This document shows, in pieces, positions 23,461 to 33,100 of a DNA stretch of 64,000 nt (positions within the stretch are counted from its first letter, which is position 1; every line of letters starts with the position of its first letter). The notes beneath the pieces are model-generated. The model was not told where the DNA came from, ran no database searches, and saw only the letters and a program-made list of their open reading frames with translations. The DNA is from CAZKNJ01 sp964554185 (GTDB taxonomy: Bacteria > 4484-113): the NCBI GenBank assembly GCA_964554185.1, contig CAZKNJ010000006.1, forward strand, positions 5,989 to 69,988, read 5' to 3'. The position numbers and the translations under genes were made by a program.

Positions 23461-24939
23461 ATGGTTCTAACTAAAAAAATCAAGCGGATTCACTTCGTCG
23501 GCATCGGTGGTGCAGGGGTGTCCGCTTTGGCGCACCTGATGCTGGAAATGGGGTACGAGGTCAGCGGGTCGGATGTCACGCCCTCCCGTGTGCTGGAGGG
23601 ACTGAAGCAGAAGGGCGCAATCATCTTTGACCATCACGACGCGCGGCACGTGCGCCACGCCAACCTGGTCATCATCTCCACTGCCATTCCCGATACCAAC
23701 GAAGAGGTCGCTGCTGCCAAAGAGCTGGGCCTACCAGTGCTCACGCGCATAGACTTCCTCTCGTACCTCGCCCAGCGGAAATACTCCATCTCCGTCTCCG
23801 GCAGCCACGGCAAATCCACCACGAGCGCGATGATCTCGCTCATCTTCTACTACGCCGACACCGACCCCACCATCGTGCTCGGCGGCCAGGTAAAGCACTT
23901 GCTCGGAAACTCGCGGCTGGGCCGCAGCGATTACTTTATTTGCGAAGGCGACGAAAGCAACAACTCCATCCTGCTATTCGCCCCGCGGGTGGCCGTCGTC
24001 ACCAACATCGATGACGACCATATGGACTTCCACAAGAGCATTGATAACCTCCGCACCAGCTTCCTTAAGTTCCTTAACAGCAAGCACTCCAAAGGCGTGT
24101 GTGTGGTTTGCATGGACGACCCGACCATCGCGTCAATGCTCGATTCCCTGGAGCGCCCCAAGTACACCTACGGCCTGTCGGAAGGCGCTGACTTCCGGGC
24201 AGTGGACATTGAGGCACGTCACGATTCATCGCGCTTCAAGGTCGTGCACCGCGAGATGGGGTTCCTGGGAGAAGTGAATCTGCCGCTACCCGGCACATAT
24301 AACATCCAGAACGCGCTTGCCTCAATTGCGGTGGCACACCACTGCGGCATTGACTTCGGCAAGGCTGCCTTCGCGCTGGATAATTTCACCGGCGTGGTGC
24401 GGCGCTTTGACCGCATTCTGGAGCGGGACGACATAATGATTGTGGACGACTACGCCCACCACCCCAGCGAAATAGCCGCGCTGCTGAATGCAGTCTCCGG
24501 CTTCAAGGGCAGACGTGTGCGCGCGGTCTTCCAGCCCCACCGCTTCACCCGCAGCCAGCGCCTGGCGGCGAAGTTCCCTGACGCCTTTGTGGCGGCGGAC
24601 GAGATTATCCTCGCTGACATCTACTCCGCGCTGGAGAAGCCGATTGAAGGCATCAGCACCGAATACCTGTACAGCTTCTTTGAACGCAAGTTTGAGCCGG
24701 GCAAGGTGAAGGTTATCCTGCGCCAGGACGAAATACTCACGTACCTCAAGAAGACGCTGTGTCAGGGCGACATTATTCTCACGATTGGCGCGGGTGACAT
24801 TTTCCGTGTCGCCAATGATCTAGCGGCTTACCTGCGCGACAAGCACTTGACCTACACCGGCATCATCCCGGAGGCAACCGAAAGCTCCGCCCCAGAGCAC
24901 GCGGAGCTCTTTGAGGGGTTGCGGGAAAGTGGCAACTGA
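23461..24939 (+). CDS. murC: UDP-MurNAc:L-alanine ligase MurC
   Basis: First amino-acid ligase of peptidoglycan synthesis. 492 residues from ATG 23461, giving KKIKRIHFVGIGGAGVSALA, the standard MurC N-terminus. An in-phase ATG at 23386 would add 25 unmatched residues. P-loop SGSHGKSTTSAM, EGDESNNSILLF, ITNIDDDHMDFH-type block, GVVRRFDRI, VDDYAHHPSEIAALL and FQPHRFTRSQRL are all present. The usual GTHGKT loop is GSHGKS here, conservative changes. The end overlaps murB by 11 bases. Confidence 0.95.
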   Translation: MVLTKKIKRIHFVGIGGAGVSALAHLMLEMGYEVSGSDVTPSRVLEGLKQKGAIIFDHHDARHVRHANLVIISTAIPDTNEEVAAAKELGLPVLTRIDFLSYLAQRKYSISVSGSHGKSTTSAMISLIFYYADTDPTIVLGGQVKHLLGNSRLGRSDYFICEGDESNNSILLFAPRVAVVTNIDDDHMDFHKSIDNLRTSFLKFLNSKHSKGVCVVCMDDPTIASMLDSLERPKYTYGLSEGADFRAVDIEARHDSSRFKVVHREMGFLGEVNLPLPGTYNIQNALASIAVAHHCGIDFGKAAFALDNFTGVVRRFDRILERDDIMIVDDYAHHPSEIAALLNAVSGFKGRRVRAVFQPHRFTRSQRLAAKFPDAFVAADEIILADIYSALEKPIEGISTEYLYSFFERKFEPGKVKVILRQDEILTYLKKTLCQGDIILTIGAGDIFRVANDLAAYLRDKHLTYTGIIPEATESSAPEHAELFEGLRESGN

Positions 24940-25903
24940 ACCTAAAGGCGGAATACCGCTCAGCGAGCACTGCACCTGGCGCATCGGGGGCTCGGCCGAT
25001 GCTGCGTTCTTCCCCGAAACGGTCGGCGAACTGAGCGAATGCGTGACTTCACTCAACGAGCGCTCACAACCCTTCACCCTCATAGGCCGGGCAAGCAACA
25101 TCCTGTTCAGCACTGAAGGCGTTGACGAAACACTCATCTTCACCACCGGGTTGGAGTCGCTTGGTTTGCCCGACGGAATCTCGCAAGCACGCGAGCTGTT
25201 CAGATCAGTCCTGGATTCCGCGGACAACACCAGGCGCGCCGTCTACTGCGAGGCCGGTGTGGCCAACTCCAAGCTGATTGCATTCTCGCTTGAGCACTCG
25301 TTGGGCGACGTGACCGCCCTTACCGGCGTGCCGGGCACCTTCGGCGGCGCCATCGCCATGAATGCTGAGAGCGTTCTCAACGTGATGGGCGAACATATGT
25401 GGTTCGCCGAGGTGGAGCGCTCCGGCGGCGGGATACGCATTCGCCCTGCGCTCGATTTCACCTTCGGCTACCGCCACAGCTCGGTGCAGCAGACGGTTCT
25501 AGCTGCTATCCTGCTTCATATGCAGCCAGCGGATGGCGCCAAGATGCGGGAGTTCATCACCAACCGCAGGGCGGCCAGACTCCGCGGCCAGCCGCTGGAT
25601 TGGCCGAGTGCAGGCTGCGTGTTCAAGAACCCCGAGGGGGATTCCGCGGGCGCGCTGCTGGACCAGGCGGGAATGAAGGGCCGCAGCATCGGTGGCGCGG
25701 AATACTCGCACAAGCACGCCAACTTCATCATCAACACCGGCGGCGCCGCCAGCTCCGATGTGCTGGAGCTGATGATGCTGGGCAAGCGGGCGGTGTGGGA
25801 AAGATTCCGCGTTTGCCTAACGCCCGAAATCAAGTTCATCGGCCGCTTTGACCTGGCGCTCCTGGAGTACATCCACCGCGAGGACCTGGAGGCGCAGCCG
25901 TGA
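24929..25903 (+). CDS. murB: UDP-N-acetylenolpyruvoylglucosamine reductase MurB
   Basis: FAD/NADPH enzyme forming UDP-MurNAc. About 324 residues from GTG 24929; TTG 24911 is an alternative start. FAD-binding elements are HCTWRIGGSADAAFFPE, TLIGRASNIL (family GxGSN-like loop) and LTGVPGTFGGAIAMNA. YRHSSVQQTVLAAILL contains the Tyr-Arg region. WPSAGCVFKNP and GAEYSHKHANFIINTGGA match the C-terminal substrate-binding domain, and the final catalytic Glu lies in LTPEIKFIG. Ends in a GTGA overlap with ddl. Confidence 0.94.
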   Translation: MATEPKGGIPLSEHCTWRIGGSADAAFFPETVGELSECVTSLNERSQPFTLIGRASNILFSTEGVDETLIFTTGLESLGLPDGISQARELFRSVLDSADNTRRAVYCEAGVANSKLIAFSLEHSLGDVTALTGVPGTFGGAIAMNAESVLNVMGEHMWFAEVERSGGGIRIRPALDFTFGYRHSSVQQTVLAAILLHMQPADGAKMREFITNRRAARLRGQPLDWPSAGCVFKNPEGDSAGALLDQAGMKGRSIGGAEYSHKHANFIINTGGAASSDVLELMMLGKRAVWERFRVCLTPEIKFIGRFDLALLEYIHREDLEAQP

Positions 25904-26916
25904 ATCAGCCTGCTGCGCCCCCGGTGATGGGAACAGGAGAGCTGGAGGCTCTCCGCCGGTCAGCGCGAGAGGGCGATGCACGCATCAGCTCGCTGCGCAT
26001 CGCCGTCGTCTGCGGCGGCGACACCGCTGAGCGCGAAGTATCGCTAACCAGCGGGCGCGGCGTCCACGCAGCTCTCCAGGCCTGTGGATGCAATGCGCAA
26101 CTGATTGACCTGGACTGGAGCACGTTGAGCCGCGAGATCTTCGCCGAGACCGACGTGGCCTTCCTGACTTTGCACGGCGGGCGCGGAGAAAACGGCGTCA
26201 TTCAGGGCTTCCTCGAATCTATCAGCGTGCCCTACGTGGGCGCAGGCGTGCTGGCGTCGGCGGTGTGCATGCACAAGCCCACTTTCAAGCGGCTGGCTCA
26301 GTCGCTGGGATTCCTCACCCCACCCTACGTAGTGCTGCGCCCCGGCGAGCAACTCAACCCATCCAGCCTTGCCCCACACGGCTCCAGCCGGCTCGTTGTC
26401 AAGCCCGCGTCCGAAGGAAGCAGCGTTGGCATCTCTATCGTGCAAGCGGATGAAGCCGCTGAAGCCGCCAGCGCCCTTGCCGCGAAGTACGGCGAGGTTC
26501 TGGTCGAAGCGTGCGTCTCTGGCACTGAAGTCACCGCCAGCGTCCTGGGGCACCCCGGCAGACCGATTGTGCTGCCGCACGTGGAAATCCGGCCGGTCAG
26601 CCAGGCCTTCTACGACTACAAGGCCAAATACACCAAGGGCGAGACGAACTACATCATCCCGGCCGAGATTAGCGCGCAGGTGTCGGAGCAGCTTGCGCGC
26701 TCAGCGTCCACCCTCTTCAATAAGCTCCACCTTGCGCCCTATGCGCGCATAGACTCAATTATCGACTCTGAAGACCGCGTCTACTTCCTTGAGGCCAACA
26801 CCCTTCCAGGCTTCACCGAACTGTCGCTGGTCCCGCAGGCCGCCGCCGCCGCGGGCATAGACTACGTGGAGCTGCTGCGGATACTGCTCTATCTGGCAAC
26901 CTACCGCAATGACTAA
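25900..26916 (+). CDS. ddl: D-alanine--D-alanine ligase
   Basis: ATP-grasp ligase producing D-Ala-D-Ala for MurF. 338 residues. It has an unusual N-terminal extension of about 28 residues before the standard LRIAVVCGGDTAEREVSLTSG. HGGRGENGVIQGFLE (usual HGxxGEDG; Asn replaces Asp), PYVGAGVLASAVCMHK, RLVVKPASEGSSVGISIV, the omega-loop DYKAKYTKGETNYIIPA and LEANTLPGFTELSLVP follow. All core binding regions are present. Overlaps ftsQ by 8 bases. Confidence 0.93.
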   Translation: MNQPAAPPVMGTGELEALRRSAREGDARISSLRIAVVCGGDTAEREVSLTSGRGVHAALQACGCNAQLIDLDWSTLSREIFAETDVAFLTLHGGRGENGVIQGFLESISVPYVGAGVLASAVCMHKPTFKRLAQSLGFLTPPYVVLRPGEQLNPSSLAPHGSSRLVVKPASEGSSVGISIVQADEAAEAASALAAKYGEVLVEACVSGTEVTASVLGHPGRPIVLPHVEIRPVSQAFYDYKAKYTKGETNYIIPAEISAQVSEQLARSASTLFNKLHLAPYARIDSIIDSEDRVYFLEANTLPGFTELSLVPQAAAAAGIDYVELLRILLYLATYRND

Positions 26917-27655
26917 GCGCAAACTCATTGGGGCTGCAATAATGGTGCTGGCCATCGCGATGTTCGTCGTGGTGGGCTACTTCGCAGTGAAGTATGCGCT
27001 GCCGGAACGGACCTTTACACTGAAGGGCGTCCGGCGCATCACGGTTGTTGGCAACTACCTCGTGCCATCCAGTGAACTCCTGTCGCTGGCGGGTCTCGAT
27101 AGCCCCAGTGCTAGCGAGAAGCTCAGGCCCGCAGTCGTTGAGAAGGAACTTGCCGCCCACCGGCTCATCCGCTCGGCGAAGCTCGCGCGCCGCGGGAACA
27201 CGGTTGTTCTGTGGGTCGCCGAGGTGCGCCCGTACTTCCGGACCATTATGGGCGGGAAAAAGTACTGGCTTTGCCGTGACGGCGAGTTGATTCCAATGGA
27301 CGCGGAGGCCGATTTCGGCCACCCCTACGACGCACTCAGGCAGTGCGTATCGCTGAGGCTTGCCGGGATGCAGCTACTGGAAGACCCGGCAATGGTCTCG
27401 CTAATCCTGTACACCGCGATGCGGCTGGAGGATATGCTGCCGCACTCCTTCGCCGAGATGCGGGTGGACCTGCGGGGAAACATCCAGCTAGTCACCCGCA
27501 GCGGGCTGGTAGCCAAGATTGGGGATACTGAGGCTTTAAACGAGAAGCTTGCGGACTTGCCCCACGTTGTGCGCATGGCTCGCAATACCCCGAACGCAGT
27601 ACTTGCGGAGTACCTGGATGAGAACCATTGGGTGCTGAAGATCGTGCGCCGCTAA
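26909..27655 (+). CDS. ftsQ: Cell-division protein FtsQ (POTRA domain)
   Basis: 248 residues: a short basic cytoplasmic N-terminus, one membrane anchor (AAIMVLAIAMFVVVGYFAV), then a POTRA-like region beginning GVRRITVVGNYLVPSSELLSLAGL. VVEKELAAHRLIRSAKLARRGNTVVLWVAEVRPY follows, the expected POTRA to FtsQ transition. The C-terminal FtsQ domain contains the typical 'VDLRGNIQLVTRSGLVAKIG'. It should link FtsL/FtsB with other divisome proteins. The cluster ends here: its stop overlaps the convergent pheT stop by 4 bases, and ftsA and ftsZ are not present. Confidence 0.88.
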   Translation: MTKRKLIGAAIMVLAIAMFVVVGYFAVKYALPERTFTLKGVRRITVVGNYLVPSSELLSLAGLDSPSASEKLRPAVVEKELAAHRLIRSAKLARRGNTVVLWVAEVRPYFRTIMGGKKYWLCRDGELIPMDAEADFGHPYDALRQCVSLRLAGMQLLEDPAMVSLILYTAMRLEDMLPHSFAEMRVDLRGNIQLVTRSGLVAKIGDTEALNEKLADLPHVVRMARNTPNAVLAEYLDENHWVLKIVRR

Positions 27656-30066
27656 ACGCCGTAGACCTTGCGCAGCTCGTCGCTGAAATGCTCCTCACTA
27701 AAGAGCTTCATTTCCGCAATACGCGAGAAATCCCTGACCACTATGCCCTTCTTGCGGTACAGCGCTTCTAGCACGGCGAAAAGCCGCTCATCCACTTCAG
27801 TGTTGGTCAGCGTTCGCTCCGCCGACTGGAAAACCAGGCGGTAGGCGATGCTGCGGTGGTCCGGCGGTATCTGCTTCCCGCGGTAAACGTCAAAGGCGTA
27901 AGCGTCGGCCAGCAGCTCTCCAGCGGCGTCTCTGATCAAATGCAGCACCTCGTCCGCTTGCACCAGAAGCGGCACCAGCACTGCAAGATCGCGTGCAATC
28001 GGGGGGTAAGGGCTGTATCCGTGCAGCTCCATCGCCCGGCTGCTCAGCGGCTGCAACGCGTCCAGCGAGAGCTGCGCGAAAGCCACCGTGGCCTCTCCAG
28101 TTTCCGCCAAGTCGGGTCGCACTTCGCCGATGACTCCCACGGGCGCGCCGCCCACTCTGATGGTGAACGATCTATCTTCAGCCAGCGCTACGTCCCGCAT
28201 CGCCTCGTATTCCGGTGTCTCAACCCCGAGCGCCTGCAATACCGCTTCCACTACGCCCTTCAGCACAAAGTAGGGGCTTCCCTCTGCGAAGTCCGGCTCG
28301 CTGTGCGCAGGCCGTACGAATCCGTCGGCGAACACCAGTCCTACCGCGCGCTGCTCGTAGTAGCTCTTGCCCTCGCCTTTGAGTTCATGATAGGTGCCGC
28401 CCGGCTGCGGCTTCGCCGAATACACGTGCCCAGGCTCAAACATAAACGGCGGTGCGCCGCCGTGGCGGAAGTTGTGCTCAACCACCGCCGCCATTCCCGG
28501 CAGCAACGAGCCCGCGAGAAAAGCCTGGTCGTGCGTGTCGGGATTCTCCAGCGCAACGAGCGAGTGTCCTTCGCCGAAGGACTGCTCCGCCCGCCGCACC
28601 GACAGGAACGGCTGGCACATTATTTCCTGCCCACCCAGCGCGATCAGCGCGTCCTCAACCTGCTGCTCAAATTCCAGGTCCGCTTCCAGCCCACCGCTGC
28701 GCAGCGGCACCACCACCGGCTTCGCCTCTACCGAGTCGAAGTGGTTGAGCCGCAGCACTTCTTCCGCCAGGTCTTCCCAGATCTCCAGGTCGTGGCGCCA
28801 GCTCGGCGGATGCGTTTCCCACGCGCCGTTGCTCTCCGATACCTTCATCCCGATGGCGCGCAGTGAATTCACGATGTTATCGCGGTCAAACGCAGTGCCC
28901 AGCAGCGCGTTGATGCGCTCGGGCACGAATGCGATGGGCTTGTGGGTGTCCTTGTAGACATTCGCGTCCGCGAAGCTCCCTTCCACATAATCCGCTGCGC
29001 CGATTTCCCGCGCGAGATGGATGAACCGCCTGGTCGCCCGGCCCGGCAGCATCGGGTCAATCCCGCGGCCGAACCGCAGCGACGATTCCGACTGCAGCCC
29101 CAGGCGTTTGGAGGTGACCCGGATGTTGCGCGGGGTGAAGAAGGCGGACTCCAGCAGCACGCTCTTCGTCCGTTCCCCAATCTCCGATTCCACCCCGCCC
29201 ATCACTCCCGCGATCGCCACTGCTTTCTCCGCATCCGCGATGACGAGGTGCTCGGTGGTCAGATCGTATTCAACATGATTTATCGCGGTGAACTTCTCGC
29301 CTGCCGCCGCTCTCCGTGCGGAGATCGCGCCCATGAGCATCCGCCGGTCGAAGGTGTGCATCGGCTGCCCCAGCTCCAACAGTAGGTAGTTGGAAAGGTC
29401 AACGATGTTGCTGATAACGCTCACGCCGCACAGCGACAGGCGGTAAGCCATCCAGTCGGGGCACGGCGCGATTTTTACGCCGGTGAAGTAGCTGCCCACG
29501 TAGCGCGGGCACAGGTCCGGCGCCGGCAGCTCGATAACCGGACGCTCGCCGCCTTTCTTGCCTTCGTCCACTTCCGCCAGCGCTGGCATCCGCAGCTCGC
29601 ATCCCTCCAGGTATGACGCCTCGCGGCCGATGCCGAGGTGCGATAGTAAGTCGCCGCGGTTGGACACCGGCGAGAAATCCAGCACCATGTCTGCTTCCAG
29701 CTGCTCGCGTTTCATCATGGCCGGTAGCACCAGCGGGAAGCGCACCGGCGCCAGCTCCAGTTCCTCCAGCGTGGGAATGGTCTTCTGGCTGCGGTCACAT
29801 CCTACCGTGAAGCCCGCCGGTATCTCCGGCGCCCGGCAGGACATTTCGCGCTCCTTGCCCTCAAGCTCTACGTCGTACAGCGGCAGCCCCGCTTTGTCGG
29901 TGCCTACTTTGCGCAGCACTCGGCCGAACTGCAGTCCCGCCACGGCGGGCGCCAGCGGAATCAGCACCTCCGCCTCCACCCCGCGCTCGGTGAGCATGCG
30001 CCCGAGTTCCGCCGGGGCGGGAAGCCCGGTTACCAGTTCCGCCAGCCACGAGTAGAGAATGCGCAT
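27652..30066 (-). CDS. pheT: Phenylalanyl-tRNA synthetase beta subunit
   Basis: 804 residues, the usual bacterial length. Order of domains: N-terminal B1 and EMAP-like tRNA-binding region (about 40-150); B3/B4 region with FTAINHVEYDLT and VAIAGVMGGVESEI; TKRLGLQSESSLRFGRGIDP; the B5 domain ending THPPSWRHDLEIWEDLAEEVLRL; the catalytic-like B6/B7 core; and a C-terminal FDX-ACB domain (SPYPPIARDLAVLVP to AYRLVFQSAERTLTNTEVD). The editing-domain region (B3/B4) is complete. pheS, normally adjacent, is not present on either side. Confidence 0.97.
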   Translation of the reverse strand: MRILYSWLAELVTGLPAPAELGRMLTERGVEAEVLIPLAPAVAGLQFGRVLRKVGTDKAGLPLYDVELEGKEREMSCRAPEIPAGFTVGCDRSQKTIPTLEELELAPVRFPLVLPAMMKREQLEADMVLDFSPVSNRGDLLSHLGIGREASYLEGCELRMPALAEVDEGKKGGERPVIELPAPDLCPRYVGSYFTGVKIAPCPDWMAYRLSLCGVSVISNIVDLSNYLLLELGQPMHTFDRRMLMGAISARRAAAGEKFTAINHVEYDLTTEHLVIADAEKAVAIAGVMGGVESEIGERTKSVLLESAFFTPRNIRVTSKRLGLQSESSLRFGRGIDPMLPGRATRRFIHLAREIGAADYVEGSFADANVYKDTHKPIAFVPERINALLGTAFDRDNIVNSLRAIGMKVSESNGAWETHPPSWRHDLEIWEDLAEEVLRLNHFDSVEAKPVVVPLRSGGLEADLEFEQQVEDALIALGGQEIMCQPFLSVRRAEQSFGEGHSLVALENPDTHDQAFLAGSLLPGMAAVVEHNFRHGGAPPFMFEPGHVYSAKPQPGGTYHELKGEGKSYYEQRAVGLVFADGFVRPAHSEPDFAEGSPYFVLKGVVEAVLQALGVETPEYEAMRDVALAEDRSFTIRVGGAPVGVIGEVRPDLAETGEATVAFAQLSLDALQPLSSRAMELHGYSPYPPIARDLAVLVPLLVQADEVLHLIRDAAGELLADAYAFDVYRGKQIPPDHRSIAYRLVFQSAERTLTNTEVDERLFAVLEALYRKKGIVVRDFSRIAEMKLFSEEHFSDELRKVYGV

Positions 30067-30086
30067 GAGTCCCTTCCGAAACAGGG

Positions 30087-30095
30087 ATTATAGCA
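30087..30095 (-). promoter_or_regulatory. Extended -10 promoter of pheT
   Basis: Minus strand TGC-TATAAT (30095-30087), 20 bases before the pheT ATG, no clear -35. It indicates that pheT is expressed on its own and not from the TIR-TPR gene upstream. Confidence 0.5.
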
Positions 30096-30137
30096 AGAAG
30101 CGCTCATCGGCCCCGATGCGCCTGCCGACTGAGCTCG

Positions 30138-33100
30138 CTACGTGGCCGTTTGCTTCTTATACCAATCCGGCCAGCCGCCCGGAGGAGCGGCCTTGAGCTG
30201 CTCAGCCTTCTCCATCTGTTTCTTGGCTTCGGCATCCTGCTTGAGTTCGTGCAGCGACAGCCCCCAGTATAAGTACGCCCGCCCGTAGCTCGGGTCGATG
30301 TTCACCGTCGCCTCATACTTGCGGCAAGCCTCTTCGTGCTTGCCCTCGGCCGCCAGCACCGTCCCCCAATTGTAGATCGCGCTGGTGTAATCCGGCTTGA
30401 TCTCCACCGCCTTCTTGTACGCCAGCGCGGCCTCCTCAAACCGGCGCAAGGCCGATAGCGTGTGCCCCAGGTTGTGATGGTACCGCGGCTCCTCGGGGTC
30501 AAGCTCAATCCCCTTACGGTACTTTGCCTCGGCGTCCTCCAGCTTCTTCAGCATGTAGAGCGCGTTGCCCCAGTAGTAGTAGGCATCATCGTCGTCGGTC
30601 TCCAGCTCTTCAGCCTTCTGGAACTTCTCCAACGACTCCCCATACTTGCGCAGCCGCACCAACGCCACGCCCCACTTGGCATGAGCGGCCGGCATCTCCT
30701 TATCCAGCTCGGCCGCTTTGGAGAACAGCGCCACCGCCTCCTCGTTCATCCCAAGCTCCATCAGCGCTGTGCCCCAACTCAAGTACGCCGCGGTTTCCTC
30801 CGGCGCAAGCTTGACGGCGTCCTGGAACTTGGCACAGGCTTCCTTGTACTTGTGCAGTTCGCACAGGACCGCGCCCCAATGCACCAGTATCTCCGCATCA
30901 TTGGGGTCAACTTCCGTCGCCTTAGCGTACTTCTCTGCGGCTTCCTCGTACTTTCCGAGGTCGCTGAGCGCATTGCCCCAGTTGAAGTACGCCGAAACAT
31001 CATCCGGTTTCAGCTCGGCCGCAGAGGCGTACTTCTGGCAGGCCTCATCATAGCGTTCAAGGTCGCTCAGAGCGTTGCCCCAGTTGATGTACGCCGCCGC
31101 ATTCTGCGGGTCAAGCTCAACCGTTCGGGAATACAGCTTGCCGGCTTCTTCATCATTGCCGGCGGCATGGTACGCATAGCCGAGACTGTGCAGTATCCTC
31201 GCGTCGTTCGGCCTCAGCTCAAGCGCCATGGAATAACGGCGAATAGCCTCGTCGTGCTTCTCCTGCATCGCTAGCGCGTTGCCCCAGAAGTAGTGGGCTA
31301 GCGCATCCCGATCATCGTGCTTCACCGCTTCGGAGAACTCGGCGGCGGCCTCCTCATACTCGCCCAGTTCCATCAAAGCACTTCCCCACTCCCGGTGGGC
31401 CAGTGACGGCGGCCCCAGCTCAGCGGCCTTCTCAAACTTCTTAGCCGCTTCCGGTTTCTTGCCATCCTGTAGAAGCGCATATCCCCAGCGCAACTGCAGC
31501 TCCGGACTCTGCGGATTGTCCTTGGCGGCTTTCTCCATATGTTTGACGGCCTCGCTCGCTTTGCCTGAACGCGCGAGTGCCGTGGCCAGCCCGCTGAGAA
31601 CATGAACATCTTCCGGCGCATGCTTCAGCGCCTGTTCAAACCTCTCGCAGGCTTCCTCATAGCGCCCCAGCCCCAACAGCGCGCCGGCCGCAGCGCCGCT
31701 GAGGTCGGCCCGGTCGGGTGCGGCTTTGGACCCTTCTTCCAGCTTCTCCAGCGCCTCGGCATTACGCCCAAGTGACAGCAGGGCATTGCCCCAGGCGGCC
31801 AGCGTATCCGGGTCGCCCGGTGCGGCCTTCGCCGCCTCCGCGAACTTATCGTTGGCAGCCTCCGCCTGACCTGCCTGTAGTAGGCAGGCTCCCCATTCAG
31901 CCAGCACGTCGGCGCGCTTAGCATCCCGCTTGTTCGCTTCATCCAGTAGCGCACAAGCGCGGCTAAAGTCCCCGAGCCCCGCCAGCGCCCTCGCGTAGTC
32001 AAGCTTGGCGTTCACGTCTTCAGGTTTCAGCCAGCACGCGGTCTCCAGCTTCTCCGCGGCTTCTTCAAAACGGTTCTCATCGAGAAGCAGTCGGCCCCAG
32101 CTCAGATAGGCGCCCGCCTGCTCCTTGTGCGGCCTGCTGGCGATCTCAAAGACCTCAAGCGCCCTCTTGGTCTCCCCCAGAACGGCCAGGGCAGCGCCCC
32201 AGGCGTAGAAGAACGCTCGCGGCTTATGCACATCGTCCCTTTCCGCAACCTTGGCCGCAAGCTCAGCCACGCGCTTGTGGTCACCCTTCTCTGCGGCAGC
32301 CAGAACTTCCGCCACGACTGAATCCGGCTCCTGAACCACCCGGTCGGCCTGCGACTCCTTGGCGGAGTGCTGGAGTCCAGCGATGTGCTTGTCCCGCTCA
32401 ACTACCGCGTCTTCCAGTTCCTGTGCCCGACGGTTGGCCTCGGCAAGCTGCGCGGACAGCTTCTCCATTTGAGCGGAGGATGCGGCGCCGTCCTTCGCGG
32501 AGCGCCCGACCGCTTCCTGAAGCTCCTCCAGCTGCCTCTTACTCTGCGCCAGCTCCTCCGTGAGCCTGCTGATTTCCTTGTCCTTCTCCTCGGCGGTGCC
32601 GGCGACATCCTGATGCGCCCTGGAGGTCGCTTCGACCTCTTTGCGCGCTTCCTGCAGCGCCTGCTCGAATTCCGCCTTCATCTTGGCGGCATCAGCGTCG
32701 CGCTTTTGCAGCTCCTCGTCCTTCGCCTTGGCAGATCTCTCAGCCGCGTCCAACTGCGCCTTGAGGTCAGCCAGCGCTTTGTCCCATTCGGACTTGGAAC
32801 CCGCTACTTCAGCTTCGCGTTTGCGCAGCTCCTCGTTCTTCTGCGCGGTGGATTTCTCGGCAGCGTCCAGCCTGGACTTCAAGCCTGCCAGATCCTTCTC
32901 CAACTCCAATTTGGAACCAGATGCTTCAGCTTCGCGTTTGCGCAGTTCCTCTTCTTTCTCCTTGGCCGCTTTCTCGGCCTCATCCAATCTGGTTTTCAAG
33001 TCACTTAGCGCCCTTTCCAGCTCGGATTTGGAGCCCTCCACCTCATCTTTATGTTTGCGCAGCTCCTCCTCCTTTCTCTGAGCCTCCTGCTGGGCTTCGC

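Noticed and set aside
30099..30121. Intrinsic terminator after the TIR-TPR gene
   Set aside because: There is a partial stem, but the loop is only two bases, it has a bulge and no T-run, and it lies directly upstream of the pheT promoter.
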